Source: JBCBSP01 sp039819095
Lineage (GTDB): Bacteria > Pseudomonadota > Alphaproteobacteria > Caulobacterales > Maricaulaceae
DNA: 64,000 nt
NCBI GenBank assembly: GCA_039819095.1
Contig: JBCBSP010000001.1
Coordinates: forward strand, 248,001 to 312,000
Direction of reading: 5' to 3'
Each line of letters begins with the position of its first letter. Within the stretch, counting starts at the first letter, position 1. The notes under the pieces are model-generated. The model made no database searches and was not told where the DNA came from. It saw nothing but the letters and a program-made list of their open reading frames with translations. The position numbers were made by a program, and so were the translations under genes. Shown here in pieces: positions 54,629-63,333 of this stretch.

Positions 54629-57223
54629 ATGCGTCTGGTTCTCGCCGCTCTTGCCTTATGTGTCCCGTTTGCCTTCACCGCACCGGCGGCGGCGTATGAA
54701 CCCAAGCCCATAGAGACTCTGATCGGGCAGGATGCGGAGTATGACGTCGCCATCCCCAAGCCCGAGGATGTTGTCGGGTTCAGCACCGGCCAGATCATTT
54801 TCACGCCGGAAATGCTGCACGCCTATCTGCGCGCGGTGGATACCGCCTCAGACCGGGTCAGCGTCGACGTGGTGGGGCGCTCCCATTTCGGTCGCCCGAT
54901 CCTGCGTGCAACCGTAACCGCACCGCAGAACCAGTCCCGTCTTGAAGAAATCCGCACCCGGCAGCTGGCGCTCGCAACCGGCGAGGCTGCGCCGACTGAG
55001 GGCGACCTTCTGGTGGTTCAGTTCACGCACGGCGTGCATGGGTCTGAACCCTCATCATACGATGCATCCGCGCCACTCCTCTACCATCTGGCCGCTGCTC
55101 AGGACGCCGCCACGCTGGAGATGCTTGAGACCTCTGTGATCAACCTGGTCGTCGTCATCAATCCAGACGGCGCCAACCGGTTTGCCGAGTGGACCAACAT
55201 GCATCGCGCACGCGTCCCGGTGGCCGATCCCCAGCATCGCGAGCACTTCTACGAGTGGCCCTGGGGGCGGACCAATCATTACTGGTTCGATCTGAACCGC
55301 CAGTGGATTCCGGTCAACCAGCCCGAAGCTGTGGCATTGGTTTCCGCGACGCATGACTGGTCCCCGCATCTGGCGGTCGACCTGCATGAGATGGGCCGCA
55401 ACTCCACCTACTTCTTCTCGCCGGGACCGCGCGACGGCCTGCACCCGCTGCTCGGGACAGACGGGCTGGAGCTGAACCTTCAGATCAACGCCAGCCTCGC
55501 CGATCAGATGGACGCCGAAGGCGCGGTCTTCGTCAGCGAGGAGCTGTTTGACGATTTCTACCTTGGCTACGGCTCCAGCTATCCGGGCTTACTCGGCTCG
55601 GTGCCCTACCTGTTCGAGCAGAGCTCGGTGCGCGGCATTATTCAGGAAACCAATCGCGGCGTGCTGCGCTATGACGACAAGATCGGCCAACAGGCGCGTG
55701 TGGCGCTGTCGCTGATCCGCGGCGCGCACGAGCACCGCAGCGAACTGCTGGCGCACAAGGAAAACTTCGCCGCCGAGAGTCGCCGCCTGGCCGCCAATGA
55801 TCCGGTAACGCATTACGTCTTCACCAGCGCCGATCGCGGGCGTCTGGCTGACTTCCTTGAAATGCTGCAGGTCCACCGCATCGAGGTGCGCGCCCTCACC
55901 CAAACCATCCGCGCCGAAGGCATCGCCTTTGAAGCAGGCGACAGCTATCTGGTGGCGACCAACCAGGCGAATTATCGCGTGATCAAGGGCTTGTTCGAAA
56001 CCCGGGTCATCGACGACAAAAGCGAGTTTTACGATGTCTCCGGCTGGACCCAGCCTCTGGCCTATGATCTTGATTACGCGGAAATCCGCCGCGGCATGTT
56101 CGGCCCGGCCGTCTCCAATGGCGACCCTGTTGATTTCAGCCTTGCCGCCCCGGCTCCGGCCCGCTCGAACGTCGCCTACGTCATGGACTGGCGTTCCTCC
56201 TGGTATGCGCCGCGTGCGCTGAACCGCATCGTTCAGGCCGGTCTCTATGCGCGCGTCATCCCTGACGAGATCGAGCTGCAGACCGCCGACGGCCTTGTGG
56301 AGCCTGGTCGCGGCGCGATCATGATCCCGGTTGGCGGACAGGAACTGGACGCCGACGCCATCCACGCGCTGATGGAACGCGCTGCTGCAGAAGACGGCGT
56401 CACCGTCCATGCCGCTGTCACCTCCTCCACGCCGCAAGGCTCTGATCTTGGCGGCTTCCGCCTCGGCGATATCGAGCGGCCTGAAGTCCTGCTCCTGACC
56501 GGTCGCGGCACTTCAATGAATGATGCTGGCGAGATCTGGCATCTGCTCGATCATGAAATGGAGATCGGCGTGTCCATGATCGATCTGACATCGTTCGCGA
56601 ACGCCGATCTGGATCGCTATACCCATATCATTCTGGTCAGCGGCAATTACAGCACGCTCGGCGAGGCCGGCGCGGAACGGCTCGGGGACTGGGCGCGTGA
56701 AGGCGGTGTTCTGATCGCCAGCCGCTCAGGCGCTCGCTTCCTTGTGTCCAACGAGATCGGCGCAGCCCGCTTCGCCGAGGACGAAGAATCCGATGACGCC
56801 ACCGCCGAAGGTGTGGAGCTGGCGTACGAAGAAATCAATCAGTGGGATGCGGAACAATCCATCTCCGGCGCGCTGTTCGGCGTGGAGCTTGACCTCACGC
56901 ACCCGCTCGCCTTCGGCCTGACGGATGAAGACCTGACGGTCCACCGGATCGGCAGCGCCGCGTTCGCGGTCAGCGACAACCCCTTCGCCCTGCCCGCGCG
57001 GTATCGCGAAGACGGATTGTTGTCCGGCTACGCCTCACCTGAGAATGTGGAGGCGCTCGCCGGGCTCGGAGCGGTTCATGCAGAGCGTCTCGGCGCCGGA
57101 TCGGTCATCCTGTTCGCGGACAATCCCTATTTCCGCGCCTATATGCGCGGGCCGGCGCGCCTGTTCACCAACGCGATCTTCTTCGGTGACGATTTCCGCA
57201 ATCCGCGCCGGCGCGCCGATTAA
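54629..57223 (+). CDS. Exported M14-family zinc carboxypeptidase with GATase1-like C-terminal region
   Basis: 864 residues with a signal peptide (MRLVLAALALCVPFAFTAPAAA). The M14 peptidase domain (about 45-370) shows the zinc motif FTHGVHGSEPSSY (His and Glu), the third ligand in HLAVDLHEMGRNS, and GIIQETNRGVLRYDD, which supplies the likely catalytic Glu. NPDGANRFAEWTN is also typical. The C-terminal part (about 600-760) has a class I glutamine amidotransferase-like fold without nucleophile (VLLLTGRGTSMNDAGEIWHLL, VSGNYSTLGEAGAERLGDW), as in a known subgroup of bacterial M14 proteins. It probably trims peptides in the periplasm or outside the cell. Convergent with hisIE, with 4 bases overlap. 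Confidence 0.88.
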   Translation: MRLVLAALALCVPFAFTAPAAAYEPKPIETLIGQDAEYDVAIPKPEDVVGFSTGQIIFTPEMLHAYLRAVDTASDRVSVDVVGRSHFGRPILRATVTAPQNQSRLEEIRTRQLALATGEAAPTEGDLLVVQFTHGVHGSEPSSYDASAPLLYHLAAAQDAATLEMLETSVINLVVVINPDGANRFAEWTNMHRARVPVADPQHREHFYEWPWGRTNHYWFDLNRQWIPVNQPEAVALVSATHDWSPHLAVDLHEMGRNSTYFFSPGPRDGLHPLLGTDGLELNLQINASLADQMDAEGAVFVSEELFDDFYLGYGSSYPGLLGSVPYLFEQSSVRGIIQETNRGVLRYDDKIGQQARVALSLIRGAHEHRSELLAHKENFAAESRRLAANDPVTHYVFTSADRGRLADFLEMLQVHRIEVRALTQTIRAEGIAFEAGDSYLVATNQANYRVIKGLFETRVIDDKSEFYDVSGWTQPLAYDLDYAEIRRGMFGPAVSNGDPVDFSLAAPAPARSNVAYVMDWRSSWYAPRALNRIVQAGLYARVIPDEIELQTADGLVEPGRGAIMIPVGGQELDADAIHALMERAAAEDGVTVHAAVTSSTPQGSDLGGFRLGDIERPEVLLLTGRGTSMNDAGEIWHLLDHEMEIGVSMIDLTSFANADLDRYTHIILVSGNYSTLGEAGAERLGDWAREGGVLIASRSGARFLVSNEIGAARFAEDEESDDATAEGVELAYEEINQWDAEQSISGALFGVELDLTHPLAFGLTDEDLTVHRIGSAAFAVSDNPFALPARYREDGLLSGYASPENVEALAGLGAVHAERLGAGSVILFADNPYFRAYMRGPARLFTNAIFFGDDFRNPRRRAD

Positions 57224-57840
57224 GGCCGGCTTCGCTCCGCCAGCCGCTCGGTGACATCTCTGAGCGAGAGCCCGCGAGACTGAAGCAGGACGATGAGGTG
57301 ATAGATCAAATCCGCCGCCTCATCGGTCAGCGCCTGATCGTCCTCCGCCGCGCCGGCGAGCGCGGTCTCAACGCCCTCCTCGCCCACCTTCTGCGCGATC
57401 TTCAGAACGCCTTTGGCGAAGAGTTTTGCGGTGTAGCTGGAGGCCGGATCGGCGTCCCTGCGCCCAGCAATGATCGCTTCCAGCTCGCCCAGGAAGGCAA
57501 GGTCCGGGCCCGGCGCATCACCGAAGCAGGACCGAGTCCCAAGATGACAGGTCGGCCCGGCGGGAAGCGCGCGCACCAGAAGCGCGTCGCGGTCACAGTC
57601 CAGCGCCGCCGAGACGAAGGCGAGCGTGTCGCCGGATGTCTCGCCCTTGGTCCAGAGCCGGTCCTTGGAGCGCGAGAAGAAGGTGACCAGCCGCTTTGAA
57701 CGCGTCGCCTGGTAGGCCTCGGCATTCATGTATCCAAGCATGAGCACCTCGCCGGTGCGGTCATGCTGAATGATGGCCGGAACCAGCCCGCCGGACTTTT
57801 CAAAATCGATCAGGTCAACGGACGGGTTGGAACGGGTCAT
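57220..57840 (-). CDS. hisIE: Bifunctional phosphoribosyl-AMP cyclohydrolase / phosphoribosyl-ATP pyrophosphatase
   Basis: 206 residues catalysing steps 2 and 3 of histidine synthesis. HisI part (about 1-110): VPAIIQHDRTGEVLMLGYMN, SRSKDRLWTKGETSGD, DCDRDALLVRALPAGPTCHLGTRSCF (zinc cysteines). HisE part (about 115-200): AKLFAKGVLKIAQKVGEEGVETALAG and DEAADLIYHLIVLL (metal-binding Glu/Asp). Fusions of the two are common in Proteobacteria but less so in Alphaproteobacteria, where they are usually separate. It overlaps hisF by 4 bases and is the last gene of the operon. Confidence 0.95.
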   Translation of the reverse strand: MTRSNPSVDLIDFEKSGGLVPAIIQHDRTGEVLMLGYMNAEAYQATRSKRLVTFFSRSKDRLWTKGETSGDTLAFVSAALDCDRDALLVRALPAGPTCHLGTRSCFGDAPGPDLAFLGELEAIIAGRRDADPASSYTAKLFAKGVLKIAQKVGEEGVETALAGAAEDDQALTDEAADLIYHLIVLLQSRGLSLRDVTERLAERSRP

Positions 57841-58604
57841 AGGCGCACCTCGATTTCGGCCGCCTTGAGTGCGGCTTTCAGGTCCGGGATTTCGATCAGG
57901 CCCTTGTGGAAGACGCTTGCGGCCAGCGCGCCGTCCACATCCGCTCGGTGGAACACCTCGGTGAAATGTCCAACGGCTCCGGCGCCGCCCGATGCAATCA
58001 GGGGAACCGTACAGACCTGCCGAGCGGCGCTGAGCTGGTCCACATCATAGCCTTCACGCACGCCGTCCTGATCCATGCAGTTCAGGACGACCTCGCCCAC
58101 ACCGCGATCAATTGCTTCGCCGATCCAGTCGAGCGTGCGGCGATGACTGGCGGAAGTCTTGTTCGGGTCGCCGGTATTCTGATGAACGCGCCAGTCGTCA
58201 TCAATGACGCGGCTATCCACGCCGAGCACGATGCATTGGGCGCCAAACTCCGCCGAAAGCCTGTCGATGAGAGCCGGATCGTTTAGCGCCGGGGTGTTCA
58301 CTGAAATTTTGTCCGCGCCGGCGAACAGGCGCGCGCGCGCCGCGTCGACAGAGCGCACGCCGCCGGCGACGCAGAACGGAATATCGATGGCGCGCGCCAC
58401 GCGCGATACCCAGTCCGGCTCCACGACGCGTTCTTCCGGGCTTGCGGTGATGTCGTAGAACACCAGCTCGTCCGCGCCGGTCTCAGCATAGCGGCGCGCC
58501 AGCTCCTCGATCTCGCCGACCACTTCGTGATTTCGAAACCGCACGCCCTTGACCACCTTGCCGTCACGCACGTCGAGACAGGGAATGATCCGGCGGGCCA
58601 GCAT
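57837..58604 (-). CDS. hisF: Imidazole glycerol phosphate synthase, cyclase subunit
   Basis: 255-residue (beta/alpha)8 barrel that joins ammonia from HisH to PRFAR giving imidazole glycerol phosphate and AICAR. Landmarks are MLARRIIPCLDVRDGKVVKGVRF (Asp11), AGGVRSV, ADKISVNTPAL, GVDSRVIDDDW, VLNCMDQDGVREGYD (Asp130) and IASGGAGAVGHFTEVF. Its ATG overlaps the hisA stop by one base (TGATG) and its end overlaps hisIE by 4, so the five downstream genes are translated as one block. Confidence 0.97.
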   Translation of the reverse strand: MLARRIIPCLDVRDGKVVKGVRFRNHEVVGEIEELARRYAETGADELVFYDITASPEERVVEPDWVSRVARAIDIPFCVAGGVRSVDAARARLFAGADKISVNTPALNDPALIDRLSAEFGAQCIVLGVDSRVIDDDWRVHQNTGDPNKTSASHRRTLDWIGEAIDRGVGEVVLNCMDQDGVREGYDVDQLSAARQVCTVPLIASGGAGAVGHFTEVFHRADVDGALAASVFHKGLIEIPDLKAALKAAEIEVRL

Positions 58605-59332
58605 CAGGCCACCGCCTTCAACGCGTCTTCCAGGGTGAAGCGGCCCTCATAGAGGGCGCGTCCGGTGATCACTCCGCTCGCGCCGACGACTTTCAAAGCC
58701 GCCAGATCAGCAAGCGACGCCACGCCGCCGGAAGCCTGCCATTCGATGTCGGCGCGCGCGCGCACGAGGTTGGAGTAGAGCTCGGTATTCGGCCCCTCCA
58801 GCATGCCGTCCCGAGAGACATCAGTGACCAGCGCATGTTTCAGCCCGGCCTGGCGATATTCCTCCAGCAACTCGGCCAGCGTGCGCGATGAACGCGCAGT
58901 CCAGCCGGCGCTGACCGGGAAGGCCACCCCGCCTTCAACGCGCACGTCAAACGCCGCCGCCATCGCTTCGGAACCGAAATCATGCAGCCAGGTGAGCACG
59001 GTCGAGGGCTCGTCGATGGCGAGGCTGCCGACAACCGCTCGCTTCGCTCCAGCGCTGAGGATCGCAGACACGTCAGCGGCCGAGCGCACCCCGCCGCCGG
59101 TTTGCACATTCAGTCCGGTCGCAGCGATCTCGCCGACCAGTTCCGCCTGGCGCCGGGCGCCGTCTCGCGCTCCGGACAGGTCGACGAGGTGGAGCCAGTC
59201 CGCGCCCGCCGCCTTGAAACTTTCGGCCACCGCCAGGGGATCGTCTCCATACTCGGTGACCGCATCGAACTCGCCCTTGGCCAAGCGAACCACCTTACCG
59301 TCGAGCACATCTATGGCGGGATAAACAATCAC
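58604..59332 (-). CDS. hisA: ProFAR isomerase HisA
   Basis: 242-residue barrel isomerase of histidine synthesis. Start YPAIDVLDGKVVRLAKGEF holds the first catalytic Asp; LVDLSGARDGARRQAE, VQTGGGVRSAADVSAIL, VVGSLAID, VTDVSRDGMLEGPN (second catalytic Asp) and ASGGVASLADL follow. The start is GTG 59332, which overlaps the hisH stop as GTGA; the open frame further upstream has no family match. The same (beta/alpha)8 fold as HisF confirms the pair. Confidence 0.95.
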   Translation of the reverse strand: MIVYPAIDVLDGKVVRLAKGEFDAVTEYGDDPLAVAESFKAAGADWLHLVDLSGARDGARRQAELVGEIAATGLNVQTGGGVRSAADVSAILSAGAKRAVVGSLAIDEPSTVLTWLHDFGSEAMAAAFDVRVEGGVAFPVSAGWTARSSRTLAELLEEYRQAGLKHALVTDVSRDGMLEGPNTELYSNLVRARADIEWQASGGVASLADLAALKVVGASGVITGRALYEGRFTLEDALKAVA

Positions 59333-59928
59333 GAGCTGACCTTCACGAAGTTGGCGAGAATGCGCGCCCCGACCGCGCCGCTGCGTTCGGGGTGAAACTG
59401 GCATCCGGCGATCTCACCATCGCGCGCAATGGCGGTGATGGCGGGGCCGTATCGGGTTTCGACCGAGGTGCTGTCCGCCACCGGCGCGTAATAGCCGTGG
59501 ACGAAATACACGTGCGCGCCAGCCTCAACACCGTCCATCAAGGGCTCGTCAGCGCGCGGCTGAAGCGTGTTCCAGCCCATGTGGGGCCAAGGCCTGTCCG
59601 GACCGGGATCAAGACGTTCAACCCGCCCAGGCAAAAGCCCCAGCAAGGCGACATCGCCTTCTGCAGAGTGTTCGAAGAGCAATTGCATGCCGAGGCACAC
59701 GCCGAGCAAGGGGCGTTCGCGCCGCGCCAGAAGCTCATCCCATCCGCGCGATCTCAGCGCCGTCATAGCCGGCCCCGCCGCGCCGACGCCGGGCAGGATC
59801 AGACGATCGGAATCACGCGCTTCATCGGGGTCGCGCACCAGATCATAACGGGCATCCAGACGCTCAAGTGCAAACCGGACCGAGGCGATATTGGCCGTGG
59901 ACGTGTCGATCAGGGCGGTGCGCGCCAT
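59329..59928 (-). CDS. hisH: Imidazole glycerol phosphate synthase, glutaminase subunit
   Basis: 199-residue class I glutamine amidotransferase feeding ammonia to HisF. Motifs are LILPGVGAAGPAM, the nucleophile LLGVCLGMQLLFEHS (Cys), MGWNTLQP, YFVHGYYAP, and the His-x-Glu of CQFHPERSGAVGARIL. ATG 59928 overlaps the hisB stop by one base; the preceding GTG codon would add one residue. Length is normal. Confidence 0.96.
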   Translation of the reverse strand: MARTALIDTSTANIASVRFALERLDARYDLVRDPDEARDSDRLILPGVGAAGPAMTALRSRGWDELLARRERPLLGVCLGMQLLFEHSAEGDVALLGLLPGRVERLDPGPDRPWPHMGWNTLQPRADEPLMDGVEAGAHVYFVHGYYAPVADSTSVETRYGPAITAIARDGEIAGCQFHPERSGAVGARILANFVKVSS

Positions 59929-61118
59929 CACAACACGCCCTTGGTGGACGGCAGCGCATCATCTTCGATGGCGATCGCCTGGCGCACGGCGCGCCCAAAG
60001 GCCTTGAAGCAGCTTTCAATCATGTGGTGGGCGTTTTCTCCGTCCACTTCGACATGGATGGAGGCGCGCAGACTCTCGGCGATGGAGCGGAAGGCGTGCG
60101 GCGCCATCTCCACCGGAAAATCGCTGACGCGCTCACCGGGTATCTCGCCGTCGAAGCGGAAATAGGGACGCCCGGACAGATCAATCCAGACACTGGCCCG
60201 GGTCTCATCCATCGGCAGGGCGAAGCCGAAGCGGCCAATGCCGCGCTTGTCGGCCAACGCTTCGCGCAAGGCTTCGCCAAAGGCCAGGCACACATCCTCA
60301 ATCGTGTGATGGGCGTCGACATCGACATCGCCCACACAGCTAACTTCCAGCGACACGCCTGCATGACGCGCGATCTGCTCCAGCATGTGATCGAAGAAGC
60401 GCACGCCGGTATCCACACGAGCCCCCTGCCCGTCCAGATCAAGCGCGACAGCGACATCGGTCTCCTTGGTGGTGCGGCGCACGCTGGCGCGTCGGACCAA
60501 GCTGGACAGGCCAAGCCGGCGAACCAGAGCGCGGGCCTGATCGGCGCTGGACAGCCAGAGCACCAGCCCGCTTTGAACACGCTCAGCGCTCACGCCGAAG
60601 GCTTGAAGGCGGGCGTGCAGCGCGGCGGGATCATCAAGGACCAATGCAATCCGGTCATGGCCGAGCCGCACTTCAACCTTGTCGGCCTCGCCCAAAAGCC
60701 AGGCGAGGAAAGGCTGCAAAGCCGCCTCACGTTCAGCCGCATCGGCGCGCGTCTTCATAAGCGCGCCCGGCGTGATCGCATCGAGGGCCGCCTTCAGCAC
60801 GAGCGGGCAAAGCGCCGCGCCAGGCTCAACCGCCTCGTCCAGCACGCCGACGCACACCGGCGCTTCATCCGGTCCGATCCGATAAAGGGCCGGACCGGTA
60901 AGCGGCGCATCCAGCGCGACGACGCCTTCAGCGGTCTGGTCGCGCCAGCCGGTGATCCCGGCCGCATCCAGCCTGCGCCGCGCATCACCCTCATCGGTGA
61001 ACAAGGCCAAGCGTTCCTCACTGGCATTAAGCGCGTCACAAAGGGCGGTCCGCAAGCGCTGGGTCAGCGTCTCGGCGAGCCGCGCCGGCGGTTGGGACAG
61101 ATCCAGTTCTCCGGTCAT
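59928..61118 (-). CDS. hisB: Imidazoleglycerol-phosphate dehydratase with N-terminal HisC-like remnant
   Basis: 396 residues, about 200 more than stand-alone dehydratases. The C-terminal part (about 211-396) is a complete HisB: VDTGVRFFDHMLEQIARHAG, DAHHTIEDVCLAFGEAL, DLSGRPYFRFDG, NAHHMIESCFKAFGRAV, with manganese-binding histidines intact. The first 205 residues are not the HAD phosphatase of enteric HisB (no DxDGT). By eye they resemble HisC: about 9-50 (RLRTALCDALNASEERLALF) resembles the aminotransferase N-terminal part and 95-205 (PLVLKAALDAITPGAL, EREAALQPFLAWLL, RIALVLDDPAALHARL, ARALVRRLGL) its C-terminal small domain, while the PLP-lysine core is missing. The gene occupies the usual hisC-hisB place. 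No separate hisC is present in the operon. Confidence 0.9.
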   Translation of the reverse strand: MTGELDLSQPPARLAETLTQRLRTALCDALNASEERLALFTDEGDARRRLDAAGITGWRDQTAEGVVALDAPLTGPALYRIGPDEAPVCVGVLDEAVEPGAALCPLVLKAALDAITPGALMKTRADAAEREAALQPFLAWLLGEADKVEVRLGHDRIALVLDDPAALHARLQAFGVSAERVQSGLVLWLSSADQARALVRRLGLSSLVRRASVRRTTKETDVAVALDLDGQGARVDTGVRFFDHMLEQIARHAGVSLEVSCVGDVDVDAHHTIEDVCLAFGEALREALADKRGIGRFGFALPMDETRASVWIDLSGRPYFRFDGEIPGERVSDFPVEMAPHAFRSIAESLRASIHVEVDGENAHHMIESCFKAFGRAVRQAIAIEDDALPSTKGVL

Positions 61119-62440
61119 CCTTCACGTTCACCTTCGCCTAGCAGCGCTTCAGCCCGTTCGCGGCGCATCGCCATGGCGGTGCGGTGGGCATCGAGCCCCT
61201 CAAGCGCGGCGAGCCGTTCCACGGTCTCAGCTATGGCCGCAGCGCCGCGCGCATTGATCTCCAGGACCGTGCTGGTCTTCTGGAAGCTCTCCACCGTGAC
61301 CCCGCCAAACGCGCGGGCGGCGCCGGCGGTGGGAAGCGCGTGATTGGGCCCGGCGGCGTAATCACCAGCCGCTTCCGGTGTCCAGGGTCCCAGGAAGACC
61401 GAGCCGGCGTGGCGGATAAAGCCGAGCAGCGCGCGCGGCTCGGCAGTCTGGATGATCAGATGTTCCGGCGCATAGGCATTGGCCACATCCACCGCTTCTG
61501 ACAGGCCTTCCGTCAGCACCGCGCGCGAGTTCGCGAGCGCGGCCGCAGCGGTTTCAGAACGCGGCAATCGGCACAGCTGGTCACGGAGGCTGGCTTCCAG
61601 CCGGTCAAGCCAGGCGTCGCTCTGCGCCACGATCAGCACTTGAGCGAGAACGTCATGCTCGGCCTGGCTCAGCAGGTCGGCGGCGGCCAGCTCAGGGTCG
61701 GCGGCGTCATCAACGATCACCATCACCTCGCTCGGACCCGCCGGCAGATCGGTCGCCGGCCCGCCCGGCTCAAGCGAGAGGAGCGCCTTCGCCGCCGCAA
61801 CATAGGCATTGCCGGGCCCGAAAATCTTGTCCGCCTTGGGAAGTCCCGCAGCACCGAAGGCGAGCGCCGCAACACCGTGCGCGCCGCCTACCGCATAGAC
61901 CTCGTCCAAGCCCAGCAGGCGCGCAGCGGCCAACACGGTGGGCTCCACCCCCTCACCGCGCCGCGGCGGGACAATCACGGCGATGCGCGGCACGCCGGCG
62001 AGCTGGGCCGGCACCGCCAGCATGATCAGGGTGGAGACCAGCGGCGCGGTGCCCGCCGGCACGTAAAGCCCAGCCACGTCAATCGGGCTGACGCGGCGTT
62101 CAGCGCGTGCGCCCGGCCAGTGTTCAACGACGCAATCGGACAGGCCCTGCCGGGCGTGGAAGGCGCGCACGGCGGCGGCGGCGCTGAGGATGGCCTCGCG
62201 ATCGCCCGCATCCAGACCGGTTTCGGCCTGACGCATCTCCGTCTCGCTCACGCGCAAGGAGTCCGGAGCCCAGCCATCAAGCTGTTCGGCGTATTCGCGC
62301 ACTGCCGTCTCGCCGCGCGCGCGCACCGCATTGATGATATCGCCCGCCGCCTGCATGGGTTCAGGACGGTCCGCCGGACGGGCCAGCGCCCGCTGTCGTT
62401 CAGTGTCGCTCAGGCGCGACCAGATCAATCGGTTCAACAT
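61115..62440 (-). CDS. hisD: Histidinol dehydrogenase
   Basis: Zinc enzyme for the last two steps of histidine synthesis (histidinol to histidine). The protein (441 residues from ATG 62440; a GTG at 62449 overlapping hisG is equally possible) shows VAGLYVPAGTAPLVSTLIMLAVPAQLAGV, VYAVGGAHGVAALAFG, KIFGPGNAYVAAAKALL, DLPAGPSEVMVI, DLLSQAEHDVLAQVLIV (zinc ligands Gln/His), AYAPEHLIIQ, and the C-terminal NHALPTAGAARAFGGVTVESFQK (zinc His). All motifs are intact. The stop overlaps hisB by 4 bases. Confidence 0.96.
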   Translation of the reverse strand: MLNRLIWSRLSDTERQRALARPADRPEPMQAAGDIINAVRARGETAVREYAEQLDGWAPDSLRVSETEMRQAETGLDAGDREAILSAAAAVRAFHARQGLSDCVVEHWPGARAERRVSPIDVAGLYVPAGTAPLVSTLIMLAVPAQLAGVPRIAVIVPPRRGEGVEPTVLAAARLLGLDEVYAVGGAHGVAALAFGAAGLPKADKIFGPGNAYVAAAKALLSLEPGGPATDLPAGPSEVMVIVDDAADPELAAADLLSQAEHDVLAQVLIVAQSDAWLDRLEASLRDQLCRLPRSETAAAALANSRAVLTEGLSEAVDVANAYAPEHLIIQTAEPRALLGFIRHAGSVFLGPWTPEAAGDYAAGPNHALPTAGAARAFGGVTVESFQKTSTVLEINARGAAAIAETVERLAALEGLDAHRTAMAMRRERAEALLGEGEREG

Positions 62441-62445
62441 GAGCG

Positions 62446-63333
62446 TCACGCCATCATCTTTTCGATCGGCATCACCAAAATAGAGCGCGCACCGGCAGCT
62501 TTCAGCTTTTCCAGCGTCGACCAGAACACCTCTTCGGTGCAGACCGCATGCACGGCCACCACGTCCTCGCGTCCCACAACCGGCGCCACGGTCGGCGCGT
62601 CGGAACCGGGCAGCACGGCCCGGACCTCGTCCAGGCGCTCACGCGGCGCATTCAACAGGATATATTTCGTCTGTCGCGATGCGATGACCCCGTCAAAACG
62701 ATCGAGAAGCAGGCGTCCGGTATCGGCCACCGGTTCAGCCAGGCCGCCCGCGCGCTGCACCAGCACCGCCTCGCTTTCCAGTACGGTTTCAAACGCAGTG
62801 AGGCCGTTGGCCTCCAGTGTCGCGCCGGTTGAAACCAGATCGCAGATCGCATCGGCGACACCCATGCGCGGCGCGACCTCGACCGAACCGCCCATCTCCA
62901 CGATTTCCGCCTCCACGCCGCGCTCGTGGAGATAGGCTTGCGTCAGACCGGGATAACTCGTGGCGATGGTTCGGCCCTGCAGGTCTTCAGCCGAACGGAT
63001 GGAGCCGTCCGCAGGCGCAGCGAGCTTCAGCTTGCAGCGTGCGAAGCCGAGCTTTTTCGACACGTTCAGCTGGGCAAGCCGGGGCGAGCGCGCCTGCGCC
63101 TCATACAGCACGTTCTCGCCGACAATCCCCAGATCGCACGCGCCGGAGGCCACGAAGCTGGGTATATCGTCATCGCGGATCAGCATCAGATCGAGATTGA
63201 CGTTCTCCGCCCGGCGCATGAGCGCATCGCGGCTATAGGCGAGTTTCACCCCTGCCCGCTTCAACAGGTCCATACCGCCTTCGGCCAAGCGGCCCTTCTT
63301 CTGAACCGCCAGGGTCAATCTCGCCGCGCTCAT
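62446..63333 (-). CDS. hisG: ATP phosphoribosyltransferase (long form)
   Basis: Committed first step of histidine synthesis. The 295-residue length and the C-terminal ACT-like regulatory region (about 220-295, VVAVHAVCTEEVFWSTLEKLKAAGARSILVMPIEKMMA) mark the long, histidine-inhibited form that needs no HisZ. Core motifs are LAVQKKGRLAEGG, CDLGIVGENVL, KLGFARCKLKLA, RTIATSYPGLTQAYL and GVADAICDLVSTGATLEANGL (PRPP loop). The ATG at 63333 overlaps the TrpR-like regulator gene by four bases (ATGA), so the two are translated together. Confidence 0.96.
   Translation of the reverse strand: MSAARLTLAVQKKGRLAEGGMDLLKRAGVKLAYSRDALMRRAENVNLDLMLIRDDDIPSFVASGACDLGIVGENVLYEAQARSPRLAQLNVSKKLGFARCKLKLAAPADGSIRSAEDLQGRTIATSYPGLTQAYLHERGVEAEIVEMGGSVEVAPRMGVADAICDLVSTGATLEANGLTAFETVLESEAVLVQRAGGLAEPVADTGRLLLDRFDGVIASRQTKYILLNAPRERLDEVRAVLPGSDAPTVAPVVGREDVVAVHAVCTEEVFWSTLEKLKAAGARSILVMPIEKMMA

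Noticed and set aside
59928..61118. Bifunctional HisNB (histidinol-phosphatase/dehydratase) of the enteric type
   Set aside because: The N-terminal region has no HAD DxDGT motif or zinc loop; it resembles an aminotransferase small domain instead.
59868..61343. 491-codon open frame on the plus strand opposite hisB, the longest of its kind here
   Set aside because: Considered because hisB is unusual in this region, but the dehydratase motifs on the minus strand are unmistakable and the opposite frame has none.
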